DNA from: Helicoverpa zea
Lineage: Eukaryota; Arthropoda; Insecta; Lepidoptera; Noctuidae
Direction of reading: 5' to 3'
Length of the DNA: 64,000 nt
Assembly: GCF_022581195.2 (NCBI RefSeq)
Contig: NC_061461.1
Location: forward strand, 13,020,001 to 13,084,000
The notes below the pieces were generated by a model. That model was not told the origin of the DNA and ran no database searches. It saw only the letters and a list, made by a program, of their open reading frames with translations. The position numbers and the translations under genes are program-made. Shown in pieces: positions 24,168 to 36,914 of this stretch (within the stretch, counting starts at the first letter, position 1; every line of letters begins with the position of its first letter).

Positions 24168-27100
24168 TCATCGTTTAGCTTGTAGCAGCTGCATGGCGAG
24201 CGCCTCGGCCTCGCTGACAGACAGCGATGCGGAGATATCCTGAACCTTCTTCACCTTGCGCGGCGTCACGCTAGCCTGTGGTATACCCTTGCTCTCCAGC
24301 AGTTTTCGCTTTGGTGGCCTGCAAAAAGTTGATATATTTTATTTATAATTTTAGTTTAATTTAATAACTATGTGAACTAGTAAAACTGAACTAATAAAAA
24401 TCCCCACCTGTGGAACTTTTGGTCCACTTCAGATTCATCATCATCTTGATCTGATCCTTCAGGGCCACTATCCTCAGGTCCACTACCAGATTCATCACTA
24501 CCATCTTTTTTGCCATAGTGCTTATCAGGGTCTGGAAGCCATGACAGGTCAGGTCCATCAGACTCGGATTGTGACCCAAAGTCATCTTTCTCTCCTTCTT
24601 CTTCCTTCTTTTTATTCTTAAGTTTTCGTTTCTGCTCCTTGTGTTTAGCTTTAACTTTTTCTCTAAACCTTATCTTGTCGAACTTATCTTCTTCCTGTAA
24701 TACTTCTTTTGCTTTTTCTATATCAATACCTCCAACATTCTCATTCAAGAATTGTTTTGCCAGATCTGATTTTACATCTCTCTTTTCATCTTCTATTGCT
24801 TCTCCATCATCTGTAAACTTGACTGTTGTATTAACTTTAATCTTTTTCTTTAACAATTTCTTAGCAACTGCTGCCTTTGTGAGAGGTTTTGCTTTTTTCT
24901 TTGAAGTAGTTTGTGGTTCTTCAACTGGCTCATCACCTACATCCACATCTGCCCTTTTCACTTGCAAAAAGTCTTCCTCGTCACTGTCTGCATCATTATG
25001 AAAGTCAAATTTAACGAGTGCTTCCTTCTTTTTCTGCTTCTTTAGTTTTTTGTCGAGCTCTGGTTTTGGCTCTTCCTCCTCAGTTTGTTCAGAGTCGCCG
25101 TCAGATTCAGTTTTGGCTTTCAATTTTTCAATGCTATCATTATTTTCACTTTCTTCAGCTTGTTTCTTGTGTGCATATTGATATTTCTTTAAGAATTTTA
25201 TATAAGGAGGCACTATTAAGCCCAAGGACCTTGCATATGCATCTGTATCTAAAAGTTGGACATTAAATATCTCTTTATTCTTCATCAAGAATACAGACTT
25301 CAGATAGCTAACAAAAGCCCTTTGTGCACTCTGTTTGAGCTCAGTACTGTCAGACAGAAGACTTTCTATTTTCCTTTGTGGTGCAACTACTTTTGATGGA
25401 TCTACCTGAATTTTATCAATAGGTATTTTACTCTTTTGCAGGTCTTCAACTAATTTCTCCTCATGGGGCAGAAGCATCAACAAACCTTCTCCTTTACCAG
25501 TAAATCCTCTGGCTGTGCGGCCAGCTCTGTGAATGTATGTTTCTACATCTTCAGGGCAATCCATTTGGATAACCCAATTTACACGAGGGAAGTCAAGTCC
25601 TCTAGAAGCTAAATCTGTAGCAAACAGAACAACATTTGATTTCCTACAAAACTCATTGTAGATCCTCTCCCTCTTCTCTTGATGCAATGTGCCATAGAGA
25701 GCGAGCAAGCTGATGCCGGGCCTCAGTTTGCAGAACAGCTCATATGTGTATTTGACTTGTTTACAAGTTGCCATAAACACTATTACCTTTTGTTTCAAAT
25801 GGTTTTTAATAAAAGACCATAGTATCCCAATCTTTTCATCAATTTCACAAATAATATAACTTTGTTGCAGCAAGTCTGGGGTGACAGTCTCAGCCTGTTC
25901 ATGTGGAGCTATGTAGGTGGGGAATGACAGGCTGAGGCGAGCCAGGTCTTTCACTGATTTAGTTTGTGTGGCAGAGAATAAGAGAGTTTGTCTCTCAGCT
26001 GGCAAATTCTCTATGATTGCATTCATTGTTGTCTCAAAGCCCATGTCTAAGCATCTGTCAGCTTCATCTAAAACAAGAATTTGTAAGTGGCTGCAGTCAA
26101 ACAAGGGATTCTCATCCATGTGCTGCAGAAGACGGCCAGGTGTACAAATCAATATATTGATCTGATCCATTCTTTTCCGTTCAAATTTCAAATTCTGTCC
26201 ACCAATAATGAGGCCAGCTGAGAAATCATGAAGATGTCCTACTTTTCTCAAAGCCTCGTAGATCTGATATGCCAGTTCCCTGGTGGGAGATATGACCAAG
26301 GCTCCAACTCCATCCAGTCTAGTCCATTTCTTACAAAATAAGTTTTCTAGAATAGGAATCAAGAAGGCCAATGTTTTCCCTGAGCCTGTTTTGGCTGCAC
26401 CCAAGATATCTTTCCCTTGCAAAGCGTAACCAATAGCTTGTCTCTGTATTTCAGTTGGAGTAACATAATTATTTTCTTTTAGACCTTTGAGAGTTTTCTG
26501 TGACAGTGGGAAGTCTTTAAATGTTTTAATTTCTGCTGGATTTATCTGTAAATTCAAAACAAAGAAGTCATTAATTAATAAATATACTTTTATTGAACAG
26601 AATTGAGATTCATGAAACTTTGGAATTGGAATAAAGTTCCAAATATGTAATAGAAGTTTGTGGTTATTAATGGTTTGTTCTTTACACCAATAACAACATT
26701 AAGTCCACCATCTGACTTAAGTTTACCAATACATACTTGCACACCCTTTGGTCAGACTTTCTAGCTTCTGACTACCCGGAACATCTCACCAGTTTAACAT
26801 GCTTTCCAAATCATGATCTCGGCACGACGTGATGGTCACCCCAGCACGAGCCAATTGTACTAAGCGTTGCTTAACCGGCTGTTACTTATGATCGATTGAC
26901 TCGATGTGTTGTCGGCTGTTACTTATGATCGATTGACTCGATGTGTTGTCGGCTGTTACTTATGATCGATTGACTCGATGTGTTGTCGGCTGTTACTTAT
27001 GATCGATTGACTCGATGTGTTGTCGGCTGTTACTTAGCCACGAGCTTTTCATGACAACAGTTTTTAAATTGAAGGGTCAGTGGGTCGTCTTAAGGAAGTT

Positions 27101-27286
27101 CAGTTCAAGGAGGTTATACTTGGAAATCCAAAAATAATTTAATAAAACTTCACTTACCCTATCATATTGAGCCTGTAGATATTGTATGGCAGCATCTTCC
27201 TCAGCGCTCTTTTTCTTCCTAGGTTTGTAAAGCTGCAGCTTCTTTCCTCTGTTTTGCTTCTTCTGCTCTTTTGTATCCTGTTTCAT
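24168..27286 (-). CDS. DDX10: ATP-dependent RNA helicase DDX10/Dbp4, complete
   Basis: Three coding exons: 27286-27158 (ATG), 26545-24408, 24318-24168 (TGA); 2418 bp, 805 aa. The DEAD-box motifs are intact and in order: Q motif PTEIQRQAI, Walker A AKTGSGKT (about 94-101), PTRELAYQI, TPGRLLQHM, DEAD (about 203-206), SAT (about 234-236), ATDLASRGLDF and HRAGRTARG. Beyond the helicase core come IPIDKIQVDPSK and an RAFVSYLKSVFLMKNKEIF segment typical of the Dbp4 branch, then a long acidic and lysine-rich tail ending EALAMQLLQAKR. Vertebrate DDX10 is about 875 aa, so the length fits. Dbp4/DDX10 acts in the nucleolus on pre-rRNA and U14/U3 snoRNA release for 18S rRNA and small-subunit assembly. The start is the first ATG of a Lys-rich N-terminus (MKQDTKEQKKQNRGKKLQL); the TTG in front of the second exon is intronic. 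Its start faces cathepsin L across about 1.7 kb. Confidence 0.95.
26876..27036. repeat. Tandem repeat, four 37-bp units plus a partial
   Basis: Units start at 26876, 26913, 26950 and 26987, each beginning CGGCTGTTACTTATGATCGA, with a partial fifth unit to 27036. The copies look identical, so the array expanded recently. It lies in the first intron of DDX10. Confidence 0.95.
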
Positions 27287-28898
27287 TGTATTTTATTTAT
27301 TCATAAACACATCTTCTGTATTATAGGCTACATCAGTCAAGCATGCAGCATGCGATTTGACGTAATTACTGTCTGACAGTGACAGTTGTCAGTCTCTTAT
27401 GTCAGACGAACTTTTTTCAAAAGGCATGCGTTAAGACGTCATTAAATAAAACGCAATGATCGGTTTTGTGAATCAATCCACGAATTTCTAAAAAAGCTTT
27501 TATATAGTATAATATAAAAATATCTGTAAACTAATTCTTACGCATGAATATACATGTATAATAAACAGGTTTTTTATCGATAACAATGCTGAACTGCAGC
27601 ACGTGCCTAGTCACAGATAAATATATCGACATGACGCAGCGAATAAGAAGCGCACAAACGATCATAGATTATACACTATAATACTGCAAACGATTGCGAC
27701 GCGGTCGTGTAAAGACGCTTGATTTAGAATCCATCAGTTAAATAAATAAAATATTAAACTCGTGAATTTTAAAACTATTGTTGCGTTAACATTAAAAGAC
27801 TACGATTAGAATAATTTGGTAAGTTATGCATTACTTAATATATTTTATAATAATTGAACGTTAGCGGAGTGGCGGAGTGAGCCAAGGGTGTTGAAGAACC
27901 TCCTTTGTGTTGAATCATCTCACGCCAACTTGAGCGTAGTTTGATCGCGTGTTGTTGTTTATCGATAGGTACCTTGATTTCTTTGTTGCGTTAACAGATT
28001 ACTTTCCTAAACGATTCCAACACATTAGCGGTAGATAGACTAATAAATTTCTTCCAACTTTTCTCGTAACTAACAACTTAGCAAAATCAAAATCTTAAAA
28101 AAAATATATAGCACCTCTAATATAGATTTATAATATCGATTAGTGACGGTATCTTCCTACTTCCTACCTAAGTCGACCCACTGACCCTTCTTTTCTATAA
28201 AATGTTTATTATGTAGGTACCCAGTCGGATCTAATTACAAACCTAAAAGATACCTACCTCTAACCGATCTTTGTAACCATTCAAGGGTCAGAGGGTCGTC
28301 TTAGGGTCAAGTCAAAATTAATTTAATAAAAGATATTACATTTATGTCTTAATAATAAAATTTATTGATTATAACAAACTCTTCAACTAACAGCGTACGG
28401 GAAAAACCAGCACAATTTTTTTTCGCTTTGCCTCGTCACCTAGTCAATATAATTTACGGTTCCAGTTTCGTTTGAAAACAAAGAACTATCGTTTGGTTAA
28501 CTGCCCTCACTTCCTCAGTATTGTAAGGCGCGAGTAGCGACATTTGTGTGGGTCTGTAAGTATATCACGCCAGTATTAATATTCCATCATCGTTCGTTAA
28601 TTAACATCGACCACTTCCCACTGCAGAACTAGACTTCACTAGGTAATTTTTTCACGAAAATGACATGTACCTACCCACATAAAAATAAATTCATTATATT
28701 GTAATAGGTACTAAAACTTGATTAGACTATATACTTTTGGTGACTATATCTAAACTGTAAAATTATGATTGGTTCCGTAAACGCTTTGTTATTCATCAAT
28801 TGATTTCATCGGCTACCTCTTAAATGATTTTTGTTACGAGGTCAACTAGTTTTAACAACATTATGTAGGTACTTATTAATGTACCTGAAATTTTTTAA
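27287..28898. other. Divergent promoter region between DDX10 and cathepsin L
   Basis: No exon on either strand. A 139-bp inverted-repeat element lies at 28167-28305. The rest is AT-rich unique DNA. The DDX10 promoter must be near its upper-coordinate start, and the cathepsin L promoter near 28.9 kb. Confidence 0.5.
28167..28305. mobile_element. 139-bp MITE candidate
   Basis: Inverted ends of 23 bp with two mismatches, CCTAAGTCGACCCACTGACC on the left against CCTAAGACGACCCTCTGACC on the right. A single arm of the same sequence is seen at 27071-27095 in the DDX10 intron. Confidence 0.6.
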
Positions 28899-28946
28899 AT
28901 TCTTTATTAGCACGTTGCATATATATGCAACGTGCTAATAAAGAAT
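28899..28946. repeat. Perfect 48-bp palindrome upstream of cathepsin L
   Basis: The left half 28899-28922 (ATTCTTTATTAGCACGTTGC then ATAT) is matched without error by its reverse complement at 28923-28946. The centre is a run of alternating A and T with a TATATA word. It lies 88-135 bp before the cathepsin L ATG, where a core promoter or 5' UTR is expected. Confidence 0.95.
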
Positions 28947-29033
28947 AATGCGACAAGGAGTTTCGCGCGCAGTTATCACCACCAACAAGCTGTAACACAA
29001 GTGTAACGTTTGTCCGTGTGCAACAGCGTAACG

Positions 29034-32000
29034 ATGAAGAGTATAGCGGTGCTGCTGTGCGTGGTGGGCGCGGCGTGCGCGGTGTCGCTGCTGGACCTGG
29101 TGCGCGAGGAGTGGAGCGCCTTCAAGCTGGAGCACAGCAAGCGCTACGACAGCGAGGTGGAGGACAAGTTCCGCATGAAGATCTACCTGGAGAACAAGCA
29201 CCGCATCGCCAAGCACAACCAGCGCTTCGAGCAGGGCGCCGTCAGCTACAAGCTGCGCCCCAACAAGTACGCCGACATGCTCAGCCACGAGTTCGTGCAC
29301 GTCATGAACGGCTTCAACAAGACCCTCAAGTGAGTATCATCTGCCTGCTTATTGCCTATGGCCTGTCTGTCTCTCGTCTGTGTGCTCATAATGTAAGCTG
29401 TTGGACGTTAGTTCTATTTGAATCGTATAGAATCGTTATCCTCTTTTTTACCTCGTACATTATAATATAACGTTGTTTTTGTTACTCTTCTTGAATAATA
29501 ATTTAATAAGTATAGGTATTGCCATAGTTTTTGCGGTTCCACTGCTAAATCCGGAAAGGTAATTTTCGAAATCTAACATTGTTTTGTTTTATTTAACGTT
29601 CCATATTATGACTCAGCCCGATCACATTATCATTGGATTAATATTGATTTATCGGGTAACGAATAAATTATAATAAGTATTTGCTGCGCACTTCACAAGC
29701 AAGCAAGGCACAAGCAAGTTCATTGTTTTGTAAAGCATCTCGGATTACAGCTGATTGCGTTGTTGGAATAGTTTCCTTTATAGGTCATACAGTAATGATA
29801 GCGATGTCGATGATAAACAAACGTAGAGGGTCGCGCGGCTCGACCGTGTCAATGTCATTGTTCCACGAGCTGCTCGCACGACTCCGCAATATCAACAAAA
29901 CTACCATATCTTATGTACAGAAACACCTTCGAATAGCCGGTTTTGTTGTTCTTACTCCCCTGTTTATTATTTTTTTTGTTAAAAAGAAGACTCAATTTAT
30001 AATGATAATGAATCGGAGCCTAAGCAGACTTTCTCCTGCTAGTCTAGTTTACCTACCTACTTCATTTCAAGATTTTTCTGTGTCAAGCTCATCATGGTAG
30101 GGCCGATTTCTTATACCCAGACGTTGTACAGTTATTTCGAACGTTAATTGTAATGTAGTGTAAATTGGCGGAGGGTAAAGTCTGGGGCCCGATTCTCCTA
30201 AGTTAATAATGTCAAAATCGAATAGAAATCGAATCGCAATATGATCGCAATAGAAGTTTTAACCATATCGGGCATTCTGCTACTAATAAAAGACCAATCG
30301 TATTCGATTGACATTTGATTGGTGTGCGATTGGTGTGCTATTTTGGTGATTTTGGTCTATACGGTAGTTTGCTGTATAATCATTTTGCAATCGTAAATCA
30401 TTTGCAGACAAAATGATTCATTATTGAATGACACAAAAGGATAAAAACGTTTATTTCAAAGAAAAAATAGCGGAATACCACATACGCTTCAACCGTAATC
30501 GAGTCGGGATTGGATCTCGGTCGAATCGAGTCGAACGTGAATCGAATGGCGCTTAAGTAAAATTAGGAGAATCGGGCCCCTGGTGTCCTGTAATACAGGA
30601 TTAAACCTACATCAGCCACCAGTCATCTCTATGTTTAATGTACCTAATTTGTAACTACCAAATCCATGTACCTATTTGATGATGACAAATAAATAGTAAT
30701 TGGAATACGTCATTGGTGGATTGATTGTTGTACGTTCAGGCACCCGAAGGCCGTGCACGGCAAGGGTCGCGAGTCCCGGCCCGCCACGTTCATCGCGCCG
30801 GCGCACGTCACCTACCCCGACCACGTGGACTGGCGCAAGAAGGGCGCCGTCACCGAGGTCAAGGACCAGGGCAAGTGCGGCTCCTGCTGGGCCTTCAGTA
30901 CGGTAAGTCATATCTGTACTACTGGAATATCCTCATCATCATTGTACAAATCCTCGAAAATCTCTTCTGACACCAAAGCAAGTACTTAGTTGGAATTAGG
31001 TCACTGTTGCTATTTGACCGCACAATGGTGCGACAAATGTAGCGGGCCCCTTCCTAGTTCGGATACTTAAAAACGGGTCACTCGCTGAATAAAGAGAGAC
31101 TAGTTCTAGCATGCAACAACAGTGTGTGTCTTACCTGTAGAATGTAGCTACCCGACTATAAATTCAATACAGTAATGAAACAACGCCAATAAGTTTTTTC
31201 TACAGTAGGTAAATCTTTGGTCATTGTAATCGCCTTCGTACATTTTCAATACCCAAAAGCAATTTAATCAATAGTTATGAACAGCACGATATAAACTGTT
31301 TAGTTCCACAACGTGTTTGTGAACATTCTAGCCATTTTCCTTATGATTATTAGCATGTATACCTAATTTCCTACCTACCTAGCTTCTTTGTTATGTACAA
31401 AAGCAAAACAAAAATTATCGCCTGGCTGAATACATCAATTAACTAATATATCTACATAATTATAATGATGATAATGAATCATGTAGAATTCACCAAACAT
31501 TAGGACCTTTGTTTGTATATGTATTAAAAAATGTTGTCTCAGCATTTATATTGGCGGTGTGGGTATATCATCACTAAGCACTTTGTGGTGTACATGATGC
31601 TCATAGCGTAAAGAGACTCCATAGACCTGCATGGACCATGGACATGGTATGAATTGATTGCTAATCAATTAATGTTCTAAAGCTGCTGATTTTATTTGTT
31701 TGCTTTGAAAAATAATCTTTCAGTGTTAGATAGCTCATTTATCGAGAAAGGCTATAGGCTACTTTTTAGAGAGGTCCCACGGGATGTGGGTGAAACCGCT
31801 GGCAGAAGTTGGTTGGTATTACTACCTACTTATATGCTATATTACTTTAGGCTTTGTTTATATTAAACAAAACCTACACAATAGTCTTTTTGTTATCCGT
31901 GTTTTCTACACACGTTTTCATTATCATCACAGAACGCCAAACAAATGTAGATATAGATTACAAACTTCAGCTCATATAATTATTAGTTTATAATATAACA

Positions 32001-34985
32001 TACTCAATATACATAAGTAGATAATAATAACATTATCTAATTGATAGTGCGTCAGTCATGTGATGCGACTAACATCTGTGTCGGGCGTCCATCGACCCAG
32101 TTCCAATAGGTAGGTACACACGTATCAAGTGTCATGCATACGCCCCCAAGTTATAATAGCAACGTGATAACTGTTATGTAGCAACCGCAGCTCCGCACAA
32201 TCGGTGTAATAAGAAACGGGTACATAACACCAACTTAAAAGGTAGCCCGATAACTGGGATAAAAAAAAAACATTGATACCTACTAGTTTGAAAAGGCTAT
32301 TGAGATGATCCCTTATTTTCGATTTGCAGATACATTTTCCCATTGCTCTGTTACATCTAAGAAGATCGTGAAAAAATAAATTATTCCTGCCGAAGTCGCA
32401 TTCACGTGTTTTGCTTAATCTTATTATGTGTCCATTGTTTCAGTCAGAATACCTAATTAGATTTTATTGTACCCGTACAGTGTTTCAGTATGACGCATTT
32501 TCTGGGTGACACCGTGACCCAAGTGACCGACATCACAATGAATTTAATTATTGTCAAACAATGAACTAACTATATTTACAGTTTATTGATATACTTTGCA
32601 TTAGTTTCGGATAAATGTGACAAATGCTTCTATTTAACTAAGTACTTACAATGTGTAATGTTTTGTTCAGCGTTAGTGAGTGACTCGGTCGCGATGATGA
32701 CACATCGATTGATACCTAGCTAATTACCCATACCACATTGAGTACCACCTATACGTATAGTTTAAAAATATTACATTCCCTACTTACTTCGGTGTAAATA
32801 AATACTGCTGTATTTATTTAGGCAAGTGTTTATTTGTTTGTGTCAATTCAAATACCATTTTGAATAAACTATGTAGATTTATTCCCATTTGACATTCTTT
32901 ATCTTACACATAAGCAGATCATTATGTTTAATGGCTAACAGTTCTAGGAAGTCCGTTCTGAAAAAGAGGTAAATACTTACTTACCTACTTCTTAACGACA
33001 GCTGCAGTACGGTAATAATATCTATGCAGCAGCGTGCTACATGACGTCAGAGCAGAGCAAAGAGTACCTAGCTAGCTATCTGTGGTGGGTTGTTATTAGT
33101 TAATATAATAATATTTTGTTATTTTCCACAAGGAAGTTTAAATACAAACTTTGTCTCATTACTGAGTGAATAGGTAGCTAAAAATCAATTTTGCTCACTG
33201 TTTTTAAGCAGTAAAATCCTACATGTTTGAACTCTCGCAGCTCGCTCAAGATTCCACTCTGGAATCACTCGCTATGCTAGTGATTCAACAGAACCCTTCG
33301 ATTGATCGTGATTCAACATCTGTACCTACTCGCAGCAAACAACAAGTTTGCTCACTTGTTGTAATAACACAAATAACTATTGATGGAAGCATGCGAGCTT
33401 GAAGTTATAATAGAGGTTCTGCTGAAGGCACTCGTGGGGCACTTGTTGGACGCGTGCAACACTGTAAGCTACAACTATTCATGGCATGTAAAGCTATTTA
33501 TCTCATTCCACCGCATTGTCACCACATTGAATGGAGTTGTTTATTGCTAAACCTTTATCACAATACGAACCTTTACTGATCAACGTTTCCTCTATTTGAG
33601 ACATAATTATCTATCGCATAGATATCCTCTGTTGTTGTAATGACGCTAATTGACCGTGAATGTGGTGCACAGACTGGCGCGCTCGAGGGCCAGCACTTCC
33701 GCAAGACCGGGTACCTGGTGTCGCTGTCGGAGCAGAACCTGATCGACTGCTCGGCCGCGTACGGCAACAACGGCTGCAACGGCGGCCTCATGGACAACGC
33801 CTTCAAGTACATCAAGGACAACGGCGGCATCGACACCGAGAAGGCCTACCCCTATGAGGGCGTCGATGACAAGTGCAGGTGAGAGACGCCTATCTTCATC
33901 ATCCTCACGCCCTTCCATAGTTTTCTTTCCGACGTCATCTACAAGTACCTACCTAACATTATTTCCAGGCATATCGTCTCTCATAAACCGGCTATCCGCG
34001 TTTATGTTCAAGACCTTCCATAATCATTTTCATTCCTCATCGTAAGCCAAACCAACCTTGTTTGAGGATGTATGAGGATGAGGAATGGGGAAGGAAACAT
34101 AACTTCTTAGGTTCTTCTTCACTTTCAAAGCACCTATTCACTTACAATATTCCGTAGCCGTGGGTAGTTTTGCTAAATGATGTGGTTGCAGGTACAACGC
34201 GAAGAACTCCGGCGCGGACGACGTCGGCTTCGTGGACATCCCTCAGGGTGACGAGGAGAAGCTGATGCAGGCCGTGGCCACCGTGGGGCCCGTGTCCGTC
34301 GCCATCGACGCCTCGCAGGAGAGCTTCCAGTTCTACTCCGACGGCGTCTACTACGACGAGAACTGCTCCTCCACAGACCTCGACCACGGAGTACGTATCA
34401 CTGCTAGCTCTTACTGTATCCCACAGCCTTGATAACGGTATCATGTTCACATGTGTCCCGAGCACGAAACTTGCAATATCATCGTACAGAAGTTGCTCTG
34501 TCCCAGATATGTAAATAGGCCAAATTGTGCCTATCGTGGCATAAAACAGAAAGACTAAGTACGGCCAAGTTAGTGTTATTATCTCTAGATGATAAACACA
34601 CAAAGTCAAAGGTCTCGCTCATGCTTGGAATTGGAAGGCATGAAATGGCCGACATTTTTAGCATTGTGATTGCCCGAAATACCGCAAATGATAAACTTAC
34701 AAGTTGACCTGGCGATATGACCTGCATAAAACTTAACAATACTGCTGTATTGTAGATATAGGCAATGAAGTAGAACTGTAAGAAACTTATAAGAATGTAA
34801 CAGTAATGTGATGTGTTGTCCAGGTGATGGTGGTGGGGTACGGCACGGACGAGCAGGGCGGCGACTACTGGCTGGTGAAGAACTCGTGGGGCCGCACGTG
34901 GGGCGACCTCGGCTACATCAAGATGGCGCGCAACAAGAACAACCACTGCGGCATTGCCTCCAGCGCCTCCTACCCGCTCGTGTAG
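29034..34985 (+). CDS. CTSL: Cathepsin L cysteine protease, complete
   Basis: Five coding exons: 29034-29329, 30740-30902, 33673-33878, 34192-34390, 34824-34985 (TAG); 1026 bp, 341 aa, the usual length. Residues 1-16 are a hydrophobic signal peptide (MKSIAVLLCVVGAACA). The propeptide has the ERFNIN pattern (E43, R47, I50, Y51, N54, I58, N62) and a GNFD-like RPNKYAD segment, placing it in the cathepsin L branch of papain-like (C1A) proteases. The mature enzyme begins near DHVDWRKKGAV. The catalytic triad is intact: Cys148 in CGSCWAF, His287 in LDHG, Asn308 in VKNSWG. The GCNGG motif is present. It is a secreted or lysosomal endopeptidase used in protein turnover, moulting or digestion. Intron 1 holds a full MITE (30184-30580) and intron 2 a Helitron scrap (31718-31812). 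Confidence 0.97.
30184..30580 (+). mobile_element. 397-bp MITE, GGGGCCCGATTCTCC family, full copy
   Basis: The ends are inverted copies of GGGGCCCGATTCTCCTAA. The interior has GATTCG/AATCG-rich blocks and a conserved AAAATGATTCATTATTGAAT segment. There is no ORF. Other copies: 36761-36914 (internal deletion), 37648-40987 (split by insertions), 43430-43705 (truncated) and 61418-61768 (diverged). Flanking CT and TG make the ends resemble hAT termini, but no 8-bp duplication is evident. Confidence 0.85.
31718..31812 (+). mobile_element. Helitron 3' fragment
   Basis: Matches the 3' half of the 22431 and 39578 Helitrons from CAGTGTTAGATAGC to GAAACCGCTGGCAGAAG. The terminal CTAG is mutated to TTGG and the 5' half is lost. 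Lies in cathepsin L intron 2. Confidence 0.7.
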
Positions 34986-35257
34986 TGGGCCTCCTGCCGC
35001 ACCCGCCATCCGCTCCTATGCCGAACTGATACTACCAACCTTCCCAATGTACACATTGCCTAAAAACTGTGTTCAATTTCAATATAAACAATGGGTATCG
35101 GTGAGAAAGATGGCAACACAGCAGTGACACAGCGCCTGTCACTGCGGACTGTCGACACATTCCGGAATACGCGTGTCACTAGAGATAAGTTACGCTAGAG
35201 TTAAGTGTAAAGTTTATGAACATATAGTAAGTTAGAGCGTGGAGCAACACTTGTGAT

Positions 35258-35263
35258 ATTAAA
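35258..35263 (+). terminator. Candidate poly(A) signal of cathepsin L
   Basis: ATTAAA, about 270 bp after the stop codon; it is the best signal before the repeats begin. Weak evidence on its own. Confidence 0.4.
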
Positions 35264-35439
35264 GTTATCTTGCGTCATTGTAAAGTTGTTGAGCTAAATA
35301 CAAAACATATTTTTATTACATGCATTGTTTTATTTCTCTATACTGCACTTATTTTCAGCATAATTAATGTTACCGTGAGATGACGGTCAAAATGGCCAAT
35401 TTGAAAAAAAATAACATTTTTTTTAATATGATGATGATG

Positions 35440-35735
35440 TCCTCTTATCCGATGGTCGTTCACGGCGACTGTTCTCATCGGCATAAGGAGATTATATAGC
35501 CAGCTGCACTGCGCAGGACATAATATAATATGTTATATTGCACAAGCATTTTGACAGACACAAGCGCACTCACCATTCCCTCAATCACATAGCCTCATGG
35601 AACGGCGATCAGACACCACTGGAGAGAGATTACAGGCAGTATCAATCACCAAATTCCAGGCACAGGGCTACTTTGTGTACGTTTCTAAAACACGCAAAGC
35701 TATTTCGGCCCAATCAGGGAATAAGGACCAACGAA
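35440..35735 (-). mobile_element. Decayed SINE related to the 15370-15706 copy
   Basis: It shares with that copy, in the same order, CAGCTGC(A/G)C(T/A)GCGCAGGACAT, the ACACCACTGGAGAGAGATTA region and TTTCGGCCC. The tRNA-like head is eroded. Confidence 0.5.
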
Positions 35736-36000
35736 GTGATTAATATTCAAATACACTTTGATTGTAAATTACCCACTATGTGTAATTTATTTTAAGGCGA
35801 CGAATTGGTCAATAATAATTCCATAACCGGCACGCGCATCTAAGGCGCCAAAAGGGGTCGGAGCGTCTGAGCGGGCCGAGGATAACAATACGCGCGCTAG
35901 CTTATAACTAAAAGTCGTAAGCGACAAAATGGTTTTGTAATTTTATTTTTTTATTGCTGGATGCGAGCAGCCGAAAATCGATCTCAGTGGCGTGCACTTG

Positions 36001-36048
36001 GAGAGGCCTATGTCCAGCAGTGGACTGCTATAGGCTGATGATGATGAA
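36001..36048 (+). mobile_element. GATGAT-tailed retroelement end
   Basis: GAGAGGCCTATGTCCAGCAG, then a short spacer, then a (GATGAT) tail. Same family as 19725-19860, opposite strand. Confidence 0.55.
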
Positions 36049-36407
36049 TTTTATTATTTAGAAATGATAATTTGATAAAAATTCCTTCTACAATTTTAAA
36101 GAGTATATACTCAACTACTAAAAAAGTTAAGAGGCTTAAATCGGTCCCGTTTGCCCATAATATGTGAATCTCTTTTTAAGAGGTATGTTTGATATATTTT
36201 TCTCTGTTATAAAAGTTATCTAATCATGTTTTGACGTCTAACAAAATAAGATTTATATCATGAACTTTCAGGTAACCAAGTTGTATTTTGATCCGTTTTG
36301 TATTTACTGAGAAAAATTGAGATCCTTGGCGTCAAAAATTCCAATTCGTCCTCTTAACCTAAACAACTAGCAATCATTGCGAGTCACCGATTCTGTGTGT
36401 CCATTCA

Positions 36408-36719
36408 TCTATACATATAATAAAATGATAGGAAAGTCAAAACTGTACATTGAATATTTTTTTTAAAGAATACTTGGGGAGTGATCCATAATCGATTCTG
36501 AACCCAAATATGTAGTTTTTAGAATTTTTGTCTGTATGTCTGTATGTTTGTCCCGGATAAACTCAAAAAGTACTGCATGGATTTAAATCAAATTTTGCAT
36601 GACTATTACCTGGGGGCCGGTTCAACACATAGGCTATATATTATCACGCTATCACCGGGGGATGAGCAATGAACGATTAAATGCACGAGAATGCAGACGA
36701 AGTCGCGGGCAACAGCTAG
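36408..36719 (+). mobile_element. 312-bp Lep1-type Helitron
   Basis: Starts TCTATACATATAATAAAATG and ends with the GTCGCGGGCAACAGCTAG terminus; A precedes and T follows, as Helitrons require. It contains the CCCGGATAAACTCAAAAAG block common in this family. No Rep/helicase ORF, so non-autonomous. Confidence 0.85.
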
Positions 36720-36760
36720 TACTTAATGTACGCGTCAAAGGCATCATAGCCTACCTACCT

Positions 36761-36914
36761 GGGGCCCGATTCTCCTAAGTTAATAATGTCAAAATCGAAT
36801 AGAAATCGAATCGCAATATGATCGCAATAGCAGTTTTTGTAATTGAGTCGGGATTGGATCTCAGTCGAACGTGAATCGTATGTCGCTTAAGTAAAATTTG
36901 GAGAATCGGACCCC
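36761..36914 (+). mobile_element. Internally deleted MITE, GGGGCCCG family
   Basis: Both ends match the 30184 copy, but the middle 240 bp are missing, joining the CAATAGCAGTTTT region directly to GAGTCGGGATTGGATCTC. Confidence 0.8.

Noticed and set aside
24377..26557. DDX10 as a single-exon gene starting MNLQ
   Set aside because: That start is TTG and lies in the intron; the true start is the Lys-rich first exon at 27286, joined at a good acceptor, and the C-terminus continues in a third exon.
26876..27036. CRISPR-like array
   Set aside because: Units are directly joined without spacers and the genome is eukaryotic.
29018..29470. Alternative frame through cathepsin L exon 1
   Set aside because: No signal peptide or homology; the ERFNIN propeptide is in the frame starting at 29034.
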